A DNA stretch of 64,000 nucleotides from NCBI GenBank assembly GCA_002448235.1, contig DIXF01000011.1, positions 248,001-312,000 of the forward strand. The letters are read 5' to 3'. A program made the position numbers and the translations under genes. Below, one piece after another: positions 43,245 through 53,306 of the stretch. Each line of letters starts with the position of its first letter. Within the stretch, counting starts at the first letter, position 1. This DNA comes from Syntrophaceae bacterium UBA6087. GTDB lineage: Bacteria > Desulfobacterota > Desulfomonilia > UBA1062. The notes under the pieces were generated by a model. It had not been told where the DNA came from. It did not search any database and saw only the letters and a program-made list of their open reading frames with translations.

Positions 43245-44930
43245 TTACGAGCGTGTGAGCTGCCGGTACTTGATGCGGTGGGGCTGGTCAGCGGCTTTGC
43301 CGAGACGTTTCTTCCTGTCCGCCTCGTACTCGGAGTAGTTGCCGTCAAACCACACCACCGAGCTGTCTCCCTCGAAGGCGAGGATATGGGTCGCGATGCG
43401 GTCGAGGAACCACCGGTCGTGGCTGATGACGACCGCGCACCCGCCGAAGAATTCCAGTGCCTCTTCCAGGGCGCGCATGGTGTTTACGTCGAGATCGTTG
43501 GTGGGCTCGTCCAGAAGCAGAACATTGCCGCCTTCCTTGAGCATGCAGGCGAGGTGCACGCGGTTGCGTTCTCCTCCCGAGATGGTGTTCACCTTTTTCT
43601 GCTGGTCGGTGCCGGAGAAATTGAACCGGGCCACATATGCCCGGGAGTTCACTTCCTGCTTTCCGAGCTGCACCATGTCGCGGCCGCCGGAGATGATCTC
43701 CCAGATGGACTTGGACGGATCGAGGGTATCCCTCTCCTGGTCCACGTATGCAACCTTGACCGTCTCTCCTACGCGGATGCTGCCTGAATCGGGCGTCTCG
43801 GAGCCGGTTATCATCTTGAACAGGGTTGTCTTGCCCGCGCCGTTGGGGCCGATGACGCCCACAATGCCGCCTGCGGGCAGAGAGAAGGTCATGCCCTCGA
43901 AGAGGAGGCGGTCGCCGAACGCCTTGGAGACGCTTTCCGCTTCGATAACCACTTTCCCGAGCCTCGGTCCCGGCGGGATGTAGATCTCCAGATCTTTTTC
44001 CTGCTTATTGGAATCCTGGTTCAGGAGGTTTTCGTATGCGCTGATACGTGCCTTTGCCTTTGCATGGCGGCCCTTGGGCGACATGTGGATCCAGTCCAGC
44101 TCGCGCTGGAGAGTCTTCTGCCGTTCGGTTTCGGACTTCTCCTCGATCTTCAGGCGGTTCTGTTTCTGGTCGAGCCAGGAAGAGTAGTTGCCCTTCCATG
44201 GGATGCCGTGGCCTCTGTCGAGCTCGAGGATCCAGCCCGCAACGTTGTCCAGGAAATACCGGTCGTGCGTGACCGCGATGACCGTTCCTTCGTACTGCTG
44301 GAGGTGGTGCTCGAGCCAGGAGACGGTTTCGGCGTCGAGGTGGTTCGTGGGCTCGTCGAGGAGCAGGATATCCGGTTTCTGGAGGAGGAGCCTGCACAGC
44401 GCGACCCGCCGCTTCTCACCGCCGGAAAGGATCCGGATAGAGGTTTCCGCAGGGGGGCAGCGCAGGGCATCCATGGCCATGTCGAGGCGGGATTCGATAT
44501 CCCAGGCGTCCAGGTGATCGATCTTTTCCTGCAGCTCTCCCTGGCGCTCCATCAGCGCGTTCATCTCGTCGTCGTCCATGGGCTCGGCGAACTTTTCGCT
44601 GATGGCGTTATACTCTTTCACGTAATCCACGACCTCCTGCAGGCCTTCTTCTACGACCTCTCTGACGGTCTTGTCCGGGTCGAGAGCCGGTTCCTGCTCC
44701 AGGAAGCCCACCGAGTATCCGGGGGAGAGCATCGCCTGGCCGTCGAATTCCTGATCGACCCCTGCCATGATGCGCAGCAGCGAACTTTTGCCCGATCCGT
44801 TCAACCCGAGGACGCCGATCTTTGCGCCGTAAAAATAGGAAAGGGATATGTCTTTTATGACGGGCTTGTTCTGATAGCTCTTGCTCACCCGCATCATGGT
44901 ATAGATGATTTTTTCTCCGCCGTTACTCAT
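43245..44930 (-). CDS. ettA: Energy-dependent translational throttle protein EttA
   Basis: 561-residue ABC-F protein with two ATPase domains (GLNGSGKSS and GPNGAGKTT; LSGGEKRR and ISGGERNR) joined by a linker with the P-site tRNA interaction motif (ARISAYENLL). It binds the ribosome E site and gates entry into elongation according to ATP level. It has no membrane domain. AAGGAG lies seven bases before the ATG. Confidence 0.96.
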   Translation of the reverse strand: MSNGGEKIIYTMMRVSKSYQNKPVIKDISLSYFYGAKIGVLGLNGSGKSSLLRIMAGVDQEFDGQAMLSPGYSVGFLEQEPALDPDKTVREVVEEGLQEVVDYVKEYNAISEKFAEPMDDDEMNALMERQGELQEKIDHLDAWDIESRLDMAMDALRCPPAETSIRILSGGEKRRVALCRLLLQKPDILLLDEPTNHLDAETVSWLEHHLQQYEGTVIAVTHDRYFLDNVAGWILELDRGHGIPWKGNYSSWLDQKQNRLKIEEKSETERQKTLQRELDWIHMSPKGRHAKAKARISAYENLLNQDSNKQEKDLEIYIPPGPRLGKVVIEAESVSKAFGDRLLFEGMTFSLPAGGIVGVIGPNGAGKTTLFKMITGSETPDSGSIRVGETVKVAYVDQERDTLDPSKSIWEIISGGRDMVQLGKQEVNSRAYVARFNFSGTDQQKKVNTISGGERNRVHLACMLKEGGNVLLLDEPTNDLDVNTMRALEEALEFFGGCAVVISHDRWFLDRIATHILAFEGDSSVVWFDGNYSEYEADRKKRLGKAADQPHRIKYRQLTRS

Positions 44931-45265
44931 GTAAGAACTCCTTATTTTTTCTCATAATAATGCGGGCAGTGTTCGGGATTCCTTCACTCGTCATGGTTGT
45001 ACGAAAAGAGGACATGCCGTTGCGCATTTGCAAATCAGGCCCCATAACCCGCGCATACCTCATATAAAGAGCTTCTCTGATTTTTGGAAGAGAAAAAAAC
45101 ATCGGCCCGGGATGTGGAGGCAGGGCCGTCGGAGACTCCGCCGCCATGTATTGACCTGTAGTATCCGGTCGATATCTGCCGATAATTTTATTGCAAATGT
45201 CTAAAACGTAGTATATGGCACTGTGCGCTGTAGAGATACGGGTATCGGCAGCAGGGAAGGTTTTT
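44931..45265. other. Divergent intergenic region between ettA and typA
   Basis: 335 nt without a credible gene. For typA, TTGACC with TATCTG (45154-45178) and TTGCAA with TATATG (45191-45217) are weak promoter candidates. GGGAAGG before 45266 is the ribosome-binding site. Confidence 0.4.
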
Positions 45266-47104
45266 ATGACACAGCATGTGAAGAACGAAAATATCAGGAA
45301 CGTAGCCATTATCGCACACGTCGACCACGGCAAGACCACGCTTGTGGATGCCATGTTCCGGCAGAGCGGCGTTTTCCGTGAAGGCCAGACAGTCGAGGCA
45401 AGGGTCATGGACAAGCTTGAGCTGGAGCGTGAACGCGGCATCACCATTGCCGCCAAGAACTGCTCGGTCATGTGGAAAGGGGTGAAGATCAACATCATCG
45501 ATACCCCGGGCCATGCCGATTTCGGCGGCGAGGTGGAGCGCGCGCTGTCCATGGCGGACGGTGCGATCCTGCTCGTGGACGCCTCGGAAGGCCCTCTGCC
45601 CCAGACGCGCTTCGTACTGAAGAAGACCCTGGAGCTCAAGCTCAACGTTATCGTGGTGATCAACAAGATCGACCGCAAGGATGCCCGGATCAAGCAGGTA
45701 TTGAACGAGGTCTTCGACCTCTTCATCGACCTGAACGCCGACGATGAGCAGATCGATTTCCCCTGCCTCTATGCCGTCGGCCGCGACGGGATCGCCATGT
45801 TGTCTCCGGAAGAAGAAGGAAAGGACCTGCACATCCTCTTCGATACCATCCTGAGCAGGATCCCGGCCCCGACGTTTGACGTGGCCGAGCCTTTCCAGAT
45901 GCTGGTTTCCGATCTCGACTACTCCGATTACGTCGGCAGGCTCGCCATCGGCAGGGTCTTCCACGGCAGGACCACCTCCAACGAATCCCTGATCTGCATC
46001 AATGCAAAAGGTGAAAACCGGCCCTTGAAGGTCACCAAGCTCCAGGGCTACGAGGGCGTGAACGTCCGCGAGGTCGAGAAGGCCGAGCCGGGCGATATCG
46101 TGATGCTTGCAGGCATCGAAGACGTGATGATCGGCGATACGATCTGCACGGCCGATGCCCCGAAGGCGTTGCCCAGGATCACGGTCGACGATCCCACCGT
46201 ATCCATGAAGATCATAGCCAACAACTCGCCCCTGGCAGGCACCGAGGGCCCCCATGTCCAGTCTACGAGGATTTACGAGCGCCTGAACAAGGAAACCCTG
46301 CGCAACGTGGCCATAAAGCTCGAAGTGACTCCGGAGAGGGACGCGTTCATCCTCAAGGGCAGGGGGGAGTTCCAGCTTGCCATCGTCATAGAGACGATGC
46401 GGCGCGAGGGGTTCGAGATGTGCGTCGGACGTCCCGAGGTCATCTGCGAAGTGCGGCAGGGAAAAGTTTTCGAGCCCATCGAGCACCTCTTTGTCGATTG
46501 CCATGAGGATTATCTCGGCCTCGTCACCCAGAAACTGTCCACCCGCAAGGGAAGGATGATCAACTATGTCAATTACGGCGCAGGCAGGGTGAGGGTCGAG
46601 TTCAGCATACCTTCCAGGGCCCTGATCGGATACCGGGACGAGTTCCTCACCGACACCAAGGGCACCGGCATCATGAGCTCATACCTGCAGGGGTATGAAG
46701 AGCACCGGGGCACATTCCCGAGCCGCTTCACCGGCTCCATCGTTTCCGACCGCAAGGGCGTGGCCGTTCCGTATGCCCTCTCCGGTCTGGAGCCGAGAGG
46801 AAAGCTCTTCGTGGTGCCCAACGATCCTGTCTATGAGGGCATGATTGTCGGCGAGCACAGCAAGGAGAACGATATCGACGTCAATCCCACCAAGGCGAAG
46901 AAGCTTACCAACATGCGCGCCGCGGGCAAGGATGACAACGTGATGCTCTCGCCGATCGTTCCCATGACCCTTGAGCGGGCGCTGCAGTTTATCCGCGAAG
47001 ACGAGATGGTAGAGGTGACTCCCAAATCCATACGGCTGCGCAAGGTCGAGTTGTCTTCGGGCAGACGGCACACCGCAAGCATGGCAAAAAAGAAGGCAGT
47101 ATAA
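45266..47104 (+). CDS. typA: Ribosome-associated GTPase TypA/BipA
   Basis: 612-residue translational GTPase. G motifs are AHVDHGKTT, DTPGHADFGGEVERAL and NKIDRKDAR; domains II, III and V and the TypA-specific C-terminal domain follow (YRDEFLTDTKGTGIMSSYLQGYE). It assists 50S assembly and growth under stress or cold. A start at 45266 is supported by GGGAAGG five bases upstream. Confidence 0.97.
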   Translation: MTQHVKNENIRNVAIIAHVDHGKTTLVDAMFRQSGVFREGQTVEARVMDKLELERERGITIAAKNCSVMWKGVKINIIDTPGHADFGGEVERALSMADGAILLVDASEGPLPQTRFVLKKTLELKLNVIVVINKIDRKDARIKQVLNEVFDLFIDLNADDEQIDFPCLYAVGRDGIAMLSPEEEGKDLHILFDTILSRIPAPTFDVAEPFQMLVSDLDYSDYVGRLAIGRVFHGRTTSNESLICINAKGENRPLKVTKLQGYEGVNVREVEKAEPGDIVMLAGIEDVMIGDTICTADAPKALPRITVDDPTVSMKIIANNSPLAGTEGPHVQSTRIYERLNKETLRNVAIKLEVTPERDAFILKGRGEFQLAIVIETMRREGFEMCVGRPEVICEVRQGKVFEPIEHLFVDCHEDYLGLVTQKLSTRKGRMINYVNYGAGRVRVEFSIPSRALIGYRDEFLTDTKGTGIMSSYLQGYEEHRGTFPSRFTGSIVSDRKGVAVPYALSGLEPRGKLFVVPNDPVYEGMIVGEHSKENDIDVNPTKAKKLTNMRAAGKDDNVMLSPIVPMTLERALQFIREDEMVEVTPKSIRLRKVELSSGRRHTASMAKKKAV

Positions 47105-47110
47105 AATCGC

Positions 47111-47130
47111 GGGGCGGAAGCCCCTTCTCC
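47111..47130 (+). terminator. Weak terminator after typA
   Basis: GGGGC-GGAA-GCCCC (47111-47124) is followed by TTCTCC, a short stem with an imperfect T tract. Confidence 0.45.
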
Positions 47131-47344
47131 CCCCGCATATACCTGCCGGGATCGTTTCTTTCCCATATGATGCATGCGAAATCAGATTTGCATTATCCAA
47201 TAGATTTTTTATTCAAAACGTTGTTAATTTATCGAGAGCTTATTACTGTATTTTCGAAGAGTCACACCTCTTGACAGCGTATGCACGGCTCTCTTCGGCA
47301 CATAGTTTCTATTACTGCAAATACCTTTTATCGGGGGATCCACT

Positions 47345-48139
47345 GTGAACGAAGAATCATCGGCGCTTCTCAGGTTCAATCTGGTCGAGACCGTGAGGGT
47401 ATTCAACCGCTGGCAGAAGAACGCCTATTTCATAGAGGGCGACGGACTCATATGCGCGGCAGGTACAACTGACTTTCCATTCGGTTTTTCGAACGATTTA
47501 GTCAGGGTGAGCCCCACTGTGGACCCGGACCTGGTCCTCGACAGGGGATTGACTTTTTTTAAAGGCCTGGGCCGTTCCTTCACCCTGTTGATCAACGGAA
47601 AGCAGGATGCCGATCTTGAAGATGCGGCAATAAGGAGAGGCCTTGTACTCTATGAAGACAGCCCCTGGATGATATTGAACGACAAAATAGCTGTCATAGA
47701 AGAAAGAACCGATATACGCATAGAGCAGGCAAGGACAACGGGCGATATCGATATAATCCGATCAATCAACAGCCGGGCTTACGAGTCCCTGGGCCTTCCC
47801 TCGGCACAGGCAGAGGCCCTTTACGGGGTGCCTGACCGCATTCTGTCGCCCGACTCCCTGCATTTCGTTGCATACCTGGGAGAAAGTCCCGTTGCTACGG
47901 TAATGATCCTGTTCACCTGGGACGTCGCATGCATCAGCTGGGTGGGCACGGTTGCTTCGGCCCGGGGGAAAGGCGTCGCCACCCACCTGGTAAAGACCAT
48001 CTCCAACAGGGGCTTTGAAGAAGGAGCCCGCCTGGTCCATTTGCAGGCGAGCACGATGGGTCGGCCTATCTATGAAAAAATGGGTTACCAGACCTTTGAC
48101 CGCTGGAAGCTCTATTGCGCAGATATTACAAGGATTTAA
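47345..48139 (+). CDS. GNAT-family acetyltransferase
   Basis: 264 residues from a GTG start preceded by GGGGG. The C-terminal half is a GNAT domain with the acetyl-CoA loop VASARGKGVATHLVKTI and the terminal MGRPIYEKMGYQTFDRWKLY. The N-terminal half (1-120) is a degenerate second GNAT-like domain. Substrate unknown. It is followed by a strong terminator. Confidence 0.88.
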   Translation: MNEESSALLRFNLVETVRVFNRWQKNAYFIEGDGLICAAGTTDFPFGFSNDLVRVSPTVDPDLVLDRGLTFFKGLGRSFTLLINGKQDADLEDAAIRRGLVLYEDSPWMILNDKIAVIEERTDIRIEQARTTGDIDIIRSINSRAYESLGLPSAQAEALYGVPDRILSPDSLHFVAYLGESPVATVMILFTWDVACISWVGTVASARGKGVATHLVKTISNRGFEEGARLVHLQASTMGRPIYEKMGYQTFDRWKLYCADITRI

Positions 48140-48177
48140 TCATTACGAAGAGAAAAGTTTCACCGCAGTAAATAATG

Positions 48178-48211
48178 AAAAGACAGGGCTCCTCGCCCTG
48201 TCTTTTTTATT
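48178..48211 (+). terminator. Strong intrinsic terminator after the GNAT gene
   Basis: AAAAGACAGGGC (48178-48189) pairs with GCCCTGTCTTTT (48195-48206) across a 5-nt loop and is followed by TTATT. The symmetrical A/T arms make it usable from both directions. Confidence 0.9.
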
Positions 48212-48271
48212 CCCTTTGATCGCATCTCTTTTACGCCTCATGCCTGGAGCTGATACAAGCAACGCGTGGTG

Positions 48272-49111
48272 CTACTCCTCGTGGATCACGTTCTTGATGA
48301 TGTAGCTCCCGGATTTATCGTCGAGCTCGAGCTCCAGGAGCTTGCGGTCGCGGGCTTCTTCCAGGAGGCGGCTGAAGGAGCGGAAGCCGTAGTAGGCCTC
48401 GCTGAATCCGGGCATGCGCCGTTTAAGGGCCTGCTTGACCATGGAGCCCCAGATCTTGTCTTCCTCGCCGCGTTCTGCAAACAGGGCTTCGACCGTCTCC
48501 ACCATGAGATCGATGGCTTTCTGCTTTTTGTCCTCTTCCGGGGTTTCCTTCTGCTCGGGTTTTGCAGGGGCGCCCCCAGTGGTCTTGGGGAGCGGCCTCC
48601 TTCCTTTGCGCTTCTTCGACTCGCTCTCCCGTACGAGGTCGTCATAGAAGATGAACTCATCACAGTTGGCAACGAGGAGATCGGAAGAGGAGTTTTTCAC
48701 GCCGATGCCGATCACGATCTTGTCATTCTCTCTGAGCTTGCTTACCAGGGGCGAAAAATCCGAGTCGCCGCTGATGATCACGAAGGTCTGCACATGGAGC
48801 TTGGTATAGCAGAGGTCCAGCGCGTCCACGACCATGCGGATGTCAGCGGAATTTTTCCCGGACAGCCGGACATGAGGGATCTCGATAAGCTCGAACGATG
48901 CCTCGTGCATCACCTGCTTGTAATCCTTGTAGCGATCCCAGTCGCAGTAAGCCTTTTTGACGATGATGCTCCCCTTGAGGAGGAGGCGCTCAAGCACCTT
49001 TTTCACATCGAACTGGGAATACTTGGCGTCTCTCACGCCCAAGGCGATATTCTCGAAATCGCAAAAAACCGCCATACTGTGTGTTTTATCCTGCGCGGAC
49101 ATTTGTCTCAT
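48272..49111 (-). CDS. NYN-domain protein with C-terminal OST-HTH/LOTUS domain
   Basis: 279 residues. The N-terminal NYN (PIN-like) nuclease fold has acidic residues in FCDFEN (D18, E20) and VIISGDSDFSPLVSKL. A low-complexity Lys/Pro/Glu linker (about 165-195) leads to a C-terminal OST-HTH-like domain (SMVKQALKRRMPGFSEAYYGFRSFSRLLEEA). Such proteins are candidate RNA endonucleases or RNA-binding regulators. It is monocistronic. Confidence 0.9.
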   Translation of the reverse strand: MRQMSAQDKTHSMAVFCDFENIALGVRDAKYSQFDVKKVLERLLLKGSIIVKKAYCDWDRYKDYKQVMHEASFELIEIPHVRLSGKNSADIRMVVDALDLCYTKLHVQTFVIISGDSDFSPLVSKLRENDKIVIGIGVKNSSSDLLVANCDEFIFYDDLVRESESKKRKGRRPLPKTTGGAPAKPEQKETPEEDKKQKAIDLMVETVEALFAERGEEDKIWGSMVKQALKRRMPGFSEAYYGFRSFSRLLEEARDRKLLELELDDKSGSYIIKNVIHEE

Positions 49112-49254
49112 CCCTTCCTCATGCGTATTCGGAGTGCCGGCGATGCCGGCGGTCTCTCCTGTGTGCGCCGGTATATGCCATACGGACCCGGCCTATTGAT
49201 TCAACCTTCAAAAATAACCTTCCGTCTAGGTGCTATATCATAACAGCTGAATGA

Positions 49255-49668
49255 TCAACGCTTCTTTTTCTCTTTTGTCTTGAGCATGTCACCGAGCTTG
49301 GCAAAGGGGCTGTGGCTCATGGAGGCCATTCCCTCGTCGCCGACGCCCGCGTCTTCACTCTCTCCCATATCTCTGCCGTGCTCATGGTCGTGACAGTAGA
49401 CGCACAGGTTTTCCCAGTTGCTCCCGTCGGGGGGATTGTTGTTGTGATTGTGGTCTTTGTGATGGACGGTGAGCCCCTTGAGGTTTTTGATCGTAAACTG
49501 CCGGCCGCAGCGGGCGCATACCCAGGGATGGATCTTCAGCGACTGCTCCCGGTAGCCTTCCATGCGCTCTGCATTGAGCTTGCGTGCCTTGGCAACGAAC
49601 TGATCGATCTCTTCCTTGCTTAATCCGGAGCTCTCGGGCTTTCTGCGTCCTGAATCGTCAAAGCCCAT
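49255..49668 (-). CDS. HNH-nuclease-family protein, YajD-like
   Basis: 137 residues. The HNH core has two zinc CxxC pairs (CARCGRQF and CVYCHDHEH) around VHHKDHNHNNNPPDGSNWENL, as in the YajD group. The start at 49668 has GGGAGG upstream. The C-terminal part (GMASMSHSPFAKLGDMLKTKEKKKR) is basic. The role is unknown; YajD-like proteins are not linked to restriction systems, and no methylase is present nearby. Confidence 0.9.
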   Translation of the reverse strand: MGFDDSGRRKPESSGLSKEEIDQFVAKARKLNAERMEGYREQSLKIHPWVCARCGRQFTIKNLKGLTVHHKDHNHNNNPPDGSNWENLCVYCHDHEHGRDMGESEDAGVGDEGMASMSHSPFAKLGDMLKTKEKKKR

Positions 49669-49928
49669 GCTATCCTCCCTAAAAAACTTGGTGGCCGGCA
49701 GGCTCGCGATGACCGAAGGCAATGGCTGCCCGCTTCTCTCATCCTATAAAGCCTTTTAAGAGGTTTATCCAGAGCATTTTTATCAGAACCTCCCGATAAG
49801 CCCGCAATCCCTCAAAGGGTTGAGAAACACAAACGGTATATTACTTGAACTTATAAAGAATTCCTCAAACTGTATGCACTCTTCGCCACTGTCTTGGAAT
49901 ACGGCTTTTTCTGTAAGGAAGGACCGGG

Positions 49929-50962
49929 ATGAGAAAGGCCCGCCGGAGGTGTTTCGACCCGAATCTTGCCTGGAAGCTCATACGGTATGGTGCACTCATA
50001 CCTCTGGCCCTGGGCGCATGTTTCTGTGCCAATCTTCAGGAGCCCGCGGTCAGGAAGGAAATGGCCCGTTCTTTTTTTGCGTCTGATTGCGGCAGATGCC
50101 ATGATTCGGATGCGCAGGGCGACGGCCCGCTTCATTCGAGCATGATCCCGCCTCCCGCCAATCTTACCCTGGTGCGCCATACCCGTATCATGTTCCTCTC
50201 CATCCTGGCGGAAGGCATACCGGGTACTGCCATGAAACGGGCGTCGATCGATGATTCGATTGCGGAGTCGGTCCGGCAGTATGTTACGGACCAGCCGCCC
50301 GATACCTCAATCCAATGGGATCTGCCCTGGAAACTGGAAAACAAGATACCGGATGCCGAGAGCGGTTCGGCGATTTTCGTCACCGCCTGCACCGGCTGCC
50401 ACGGGGTAGCGGGCGACGGCAGCGGAGACTGGGCGGAGGATGCCCGCATATGGCCGAAGCCCGCCAACTTACAGGCCCGGAGCTCCGACCTGGGCCGCAT
50501 CTACTCTATCATCAGCCGCGGCCGGGAAGGAACGATGATGCCTCCCCAGAAGGAAAGACTGTCTTCAGAGGCAAGGTGGGCATTAGCCGCTTATGTGTAT
50601 AATTTTTTCAATCCCGAGTCTCTTGCCGGGATCCGGTCGATAAAAGATACACCCGAAACGCTGAAAAACATGTTCTCCGCAAGCGATGAAGACGCGGTGA
50701 ATGCGGGAGAAGAGGGATTCGACCTGTACTGCGCTTCCTGCCACAACGGCCAGGCAAAAGGCAGCTTTGCCGCCCCCCCCCGCTTATAGACAGGAAATGG
50801 CTGTACGGCAAAGGCACGGATACCGATGTGTTCGTCCTGATCGGCAAGGGAATACCCGGACGGAGCATGCCCATGTTCAACTCCCTCGATGAAGACCGGA
50901 GATGAAAGATCATCTCCTACCTCAGGTACCGGGGGGGATGGGAAGATCCGAGAGGGCTGTAA
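49929..50962 (+). pseudogene. Triheme cytochrome c lipoprotein, interrupted by a frameshift and a stop
   Basis: The intact part (to 50789, 286 aa) has a lipobox-like LGAC and three heme c motifs (CGRCH, CTGCH, CASCH), with Met candidates in GTAMKR and GTMMPP. A run of nine C (50772-50780) leaves the frame; one extra C would continue as PLIDRKWLYGKGTDTDVFVL with the axial region GRSMPMFNSL. That frame then meets TGA (50903-50905) where Trp is expected (RR-stop-KIISYLR) and ends at 50962. It would donate to or accept from the adjacent PQQ dehydrogenase. Two lesions suggest decay, though a homopolymer sequencing error could explain the first. Confidence 0.75.
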
Positions 50963-50974
50963 GGGAGGTATTCA

Positions 50975-52665
50975 ATGGCAAGGAAGACCTTGATCCTTGT
51001 ATTCGGCATATCCGTTGTTGTTTCTTCCCTTCTCGGGGCTGCCGAAGCCCCGCCCCTTCCCCGGGATCTCGATGCCGGGCAGTATCAGGCGGGGGGTGAC
51101 AGAGACACCGGCGAGGATTGGCTCTTATACGGCCGTAACCACAAGGCCTGGAGGTTCAGCCCCCTTACCCGGATCGATAAAGGCAATGTAAAGGAGCTGA
51201 ATCCTGTCTGGACTCTGGGAACTGGATTGTACGATGCATTCGAAACCTCTCCGGTAGTAGCCGGCGGCGTCATGTATTTCACTACCCCGTGGAACCATGT
51301 TTTTGCGGTTAATGCCGCCACGGGGGAAAGATACTGGAGATATGCCTATCCATTGCCGCACGGCCTTTCTCTGTGTTGCGGGGCAGTGAATCACGGAGCG
51401 GGTATAGGCTCGGGCAAGGTCGTGTTTGCCGCCCTCGACGCTTCCCTTGCCGCCCTGGATGCAAAGACGGGCAGGCCGGTCTGGAGGACCGTGATGGCGG
51501 ATTACCGGCAGGGGTACAGCGCTGCTCAGGCCCCGCAGATAATCGGGAAGAAGGTGATTGTGGGGATATCGGGAGGCGAGTTCGGCATCAGGGGATTCAT
51601 CGACGCCTATGACATCGACTCGGGCAAGCGGCTGTGGCGTTTCCGGACTATTCCGGGGCCCGGCGAGCAGGGCAATGAGACCTGGGAAAAAGATTCCTGG
51701 AAGACGGGCGGAGGTGCTGCCGCGCTGACCTGCGCCTATGACGCTCGCACCGATACGATCTTCGCGGGCATCGGCGGCCCCGGCCCTGTCCTGAAAGGCG
51801 AAGACCGGAAAGGAAGTAATCTCTACACCGATTGCATCGTTGCCCTGGATGCCGGTGACGGCAGGCTCAAGTGGTATTATCAGACCATACCGCATGATGT
51901 ATGGCATATGGGGAGTGTGTTAGAGCCCGTCATCGACGATATCACGGTGGACGGACAGGACCGCAAGGTTGTCATGTTCGCTTCGAAGAACGGCTACTTT
52001 TATGTCCTCGACCGGCTGGACGGCAGCTTTCTCTACGCCGTCCCATTCAGCCATTTCATCAACTGGGGCACGGTCGGTCAGGATGGAAAGGCCATCGTGG
52101 ACGAAAGCAAATACCCGGCGCATGACAAATGGACCGAGATATTTCCGGGGGCAGCAGGAGCGACCGGGCAGGTTTTCGCAGCCTATGACCCCCGGATGAA
52201 ACGCATGTTTATCCCCTGCATCGAAAACGGCCACCAATATAAACTGACAGAGCAGGAATTCAAACCGGGCCTTTCCTATTGGGGCGGAGTTGCCCAATCC
52301 ATTCCCAATGCAGCATACGGGCATGTGGCGGCAATCGATGTCGAGAAAAAGAGGGTCGTATGGGATATCCAGACCATGTTTCCATTGGTTTGCGGCATAA
52401 CCTGTACTGCAGCGGGACTGGTGATTACGGGCACGCCCGATCAGAAGATGGTTATCCTGGACTCGGACTCGGGCAGGGAACTCTGGAGTTTCAGGGGTTT
52501 GTCAGGCTGGCACAGCGCCCCTGTCGTGTACTCGGTTGCGGGCAGGGAGTATATCGCCTTTGCCAACGGGTGGGGCGGCCGGCCGGCCGGGTTCGATGAT
52601 ACGGCATCCCCAGGCCTGCAGGGCTGCCGGGGGATAACATCCTCTATGTGTTCAGCATACCCTAG
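50975..52665 (+). pseudogene. PQQ-dependent alcohol dehydrogenase-like protein with a C-terminal frameshift
   Basis: Periplasmic beta-propeller quinoprotein with signal peptide (MARKTLILVFGISVVVSSLL, then GAAEA). It shows the vicinal Cys pair GLSLCCGAVNHG, the repeated W-docking segments (ALDAKTGRPVWRT, DIDSGKRLWRFRTI, ALDAGDGRLKWYYQ) and ISGGEFGIRGF. Near 52608-52630 the frame shifts: the family ending AGLPGDNILYVFSIP is in another frame and stops at 52665, while the open frame runs on unrelated to 52798. Where the catalytic Asp is expected (HDVWDYDG) this protein reads HDVWHMGS. AGGGAGG precedes the ATG, 12 nt after the cytochrome. Confidence 0.75.
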
Positions 52666-52839
52666 GTGCAGGGGAGCGGCCGCCGACAGCCGGGAAGGTG
52701 CCGTTGTCATATCCGTTGGAGTTATTATCATAAATTATACGATCGATGGTCCGCATTATCCCGGGTTTGAAGGTGAGGTGTACCCTTATTCGGGATGATG
52801 ATAACGAAGCCCCGCTTCAGGCGAAAGGAGGTAGCGGCA

Positions 52840-53007
52840 ATGCTGAACCGGACATCCTATTTTCTTATTTTGGCAGTGATAGCAGGCATACTCGGGTTCG
52901 GCGAGTTCCTTGGAGCAGCCTCCTCCGCGGCCAAAATCACCTTTATTCTTTTAACTGCGTTTTCCACGATATCCTATCTCCTGGGGAAAAGACCGCCGAT
53001 CGCATGA
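52840..53007 (+). CDS. DUF1328 small membrane protein
   Basis: 55-residue protein with two hydrophobic helices (YFLILAVIAGILGF and AKITFILLTAFSTISYLL), matching the DUF1328/YtjA family. AAAGGAGG lies eight bases before the ATG. Function is unknown; expression under stress is common for the family. Confidence 0.88.
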   Translation: MLNRTSYFLILAVIAGILGFGEFLGAASSAAKITFILLTAFSTISYLLGKRPPIA

Positions 53008-53306
53008 CCGCATTCCTCTGTGATCATGAGTCGTAGACAGGCAGGCAAAGCCGGTTTCTCCCCCCTTCTTTTTGCTTGACTTTCTCTGCAGCGAGTGGTC
53101 CTATCGCCTTCGTTCAGTCATATTTTTTCCTTTTTTAGGATATTCCGTAAAATCAGCAAGGGCATGATCGGCGGGAAGAGGTGCATCGTGATTTCCTCTT
53201 TCGACCGGGGAGTCTTCTCTCTGGCATTTTCCGACGACGCTGTTGCCTTGGGAGGAAGCCACCACTACATAAACGATGAATGGAGAGTTGAACGCAGGTG
53301 ATGATA

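Noticed and set aside
50903..50905. TGA in the cytochrome c as a second selenocysteine codon
   Set aside because: The position aligns with a Trp in the C-terminal helix, is not catalytic, and comes after a frameshift; no SECIS-like hairpin follows closely.
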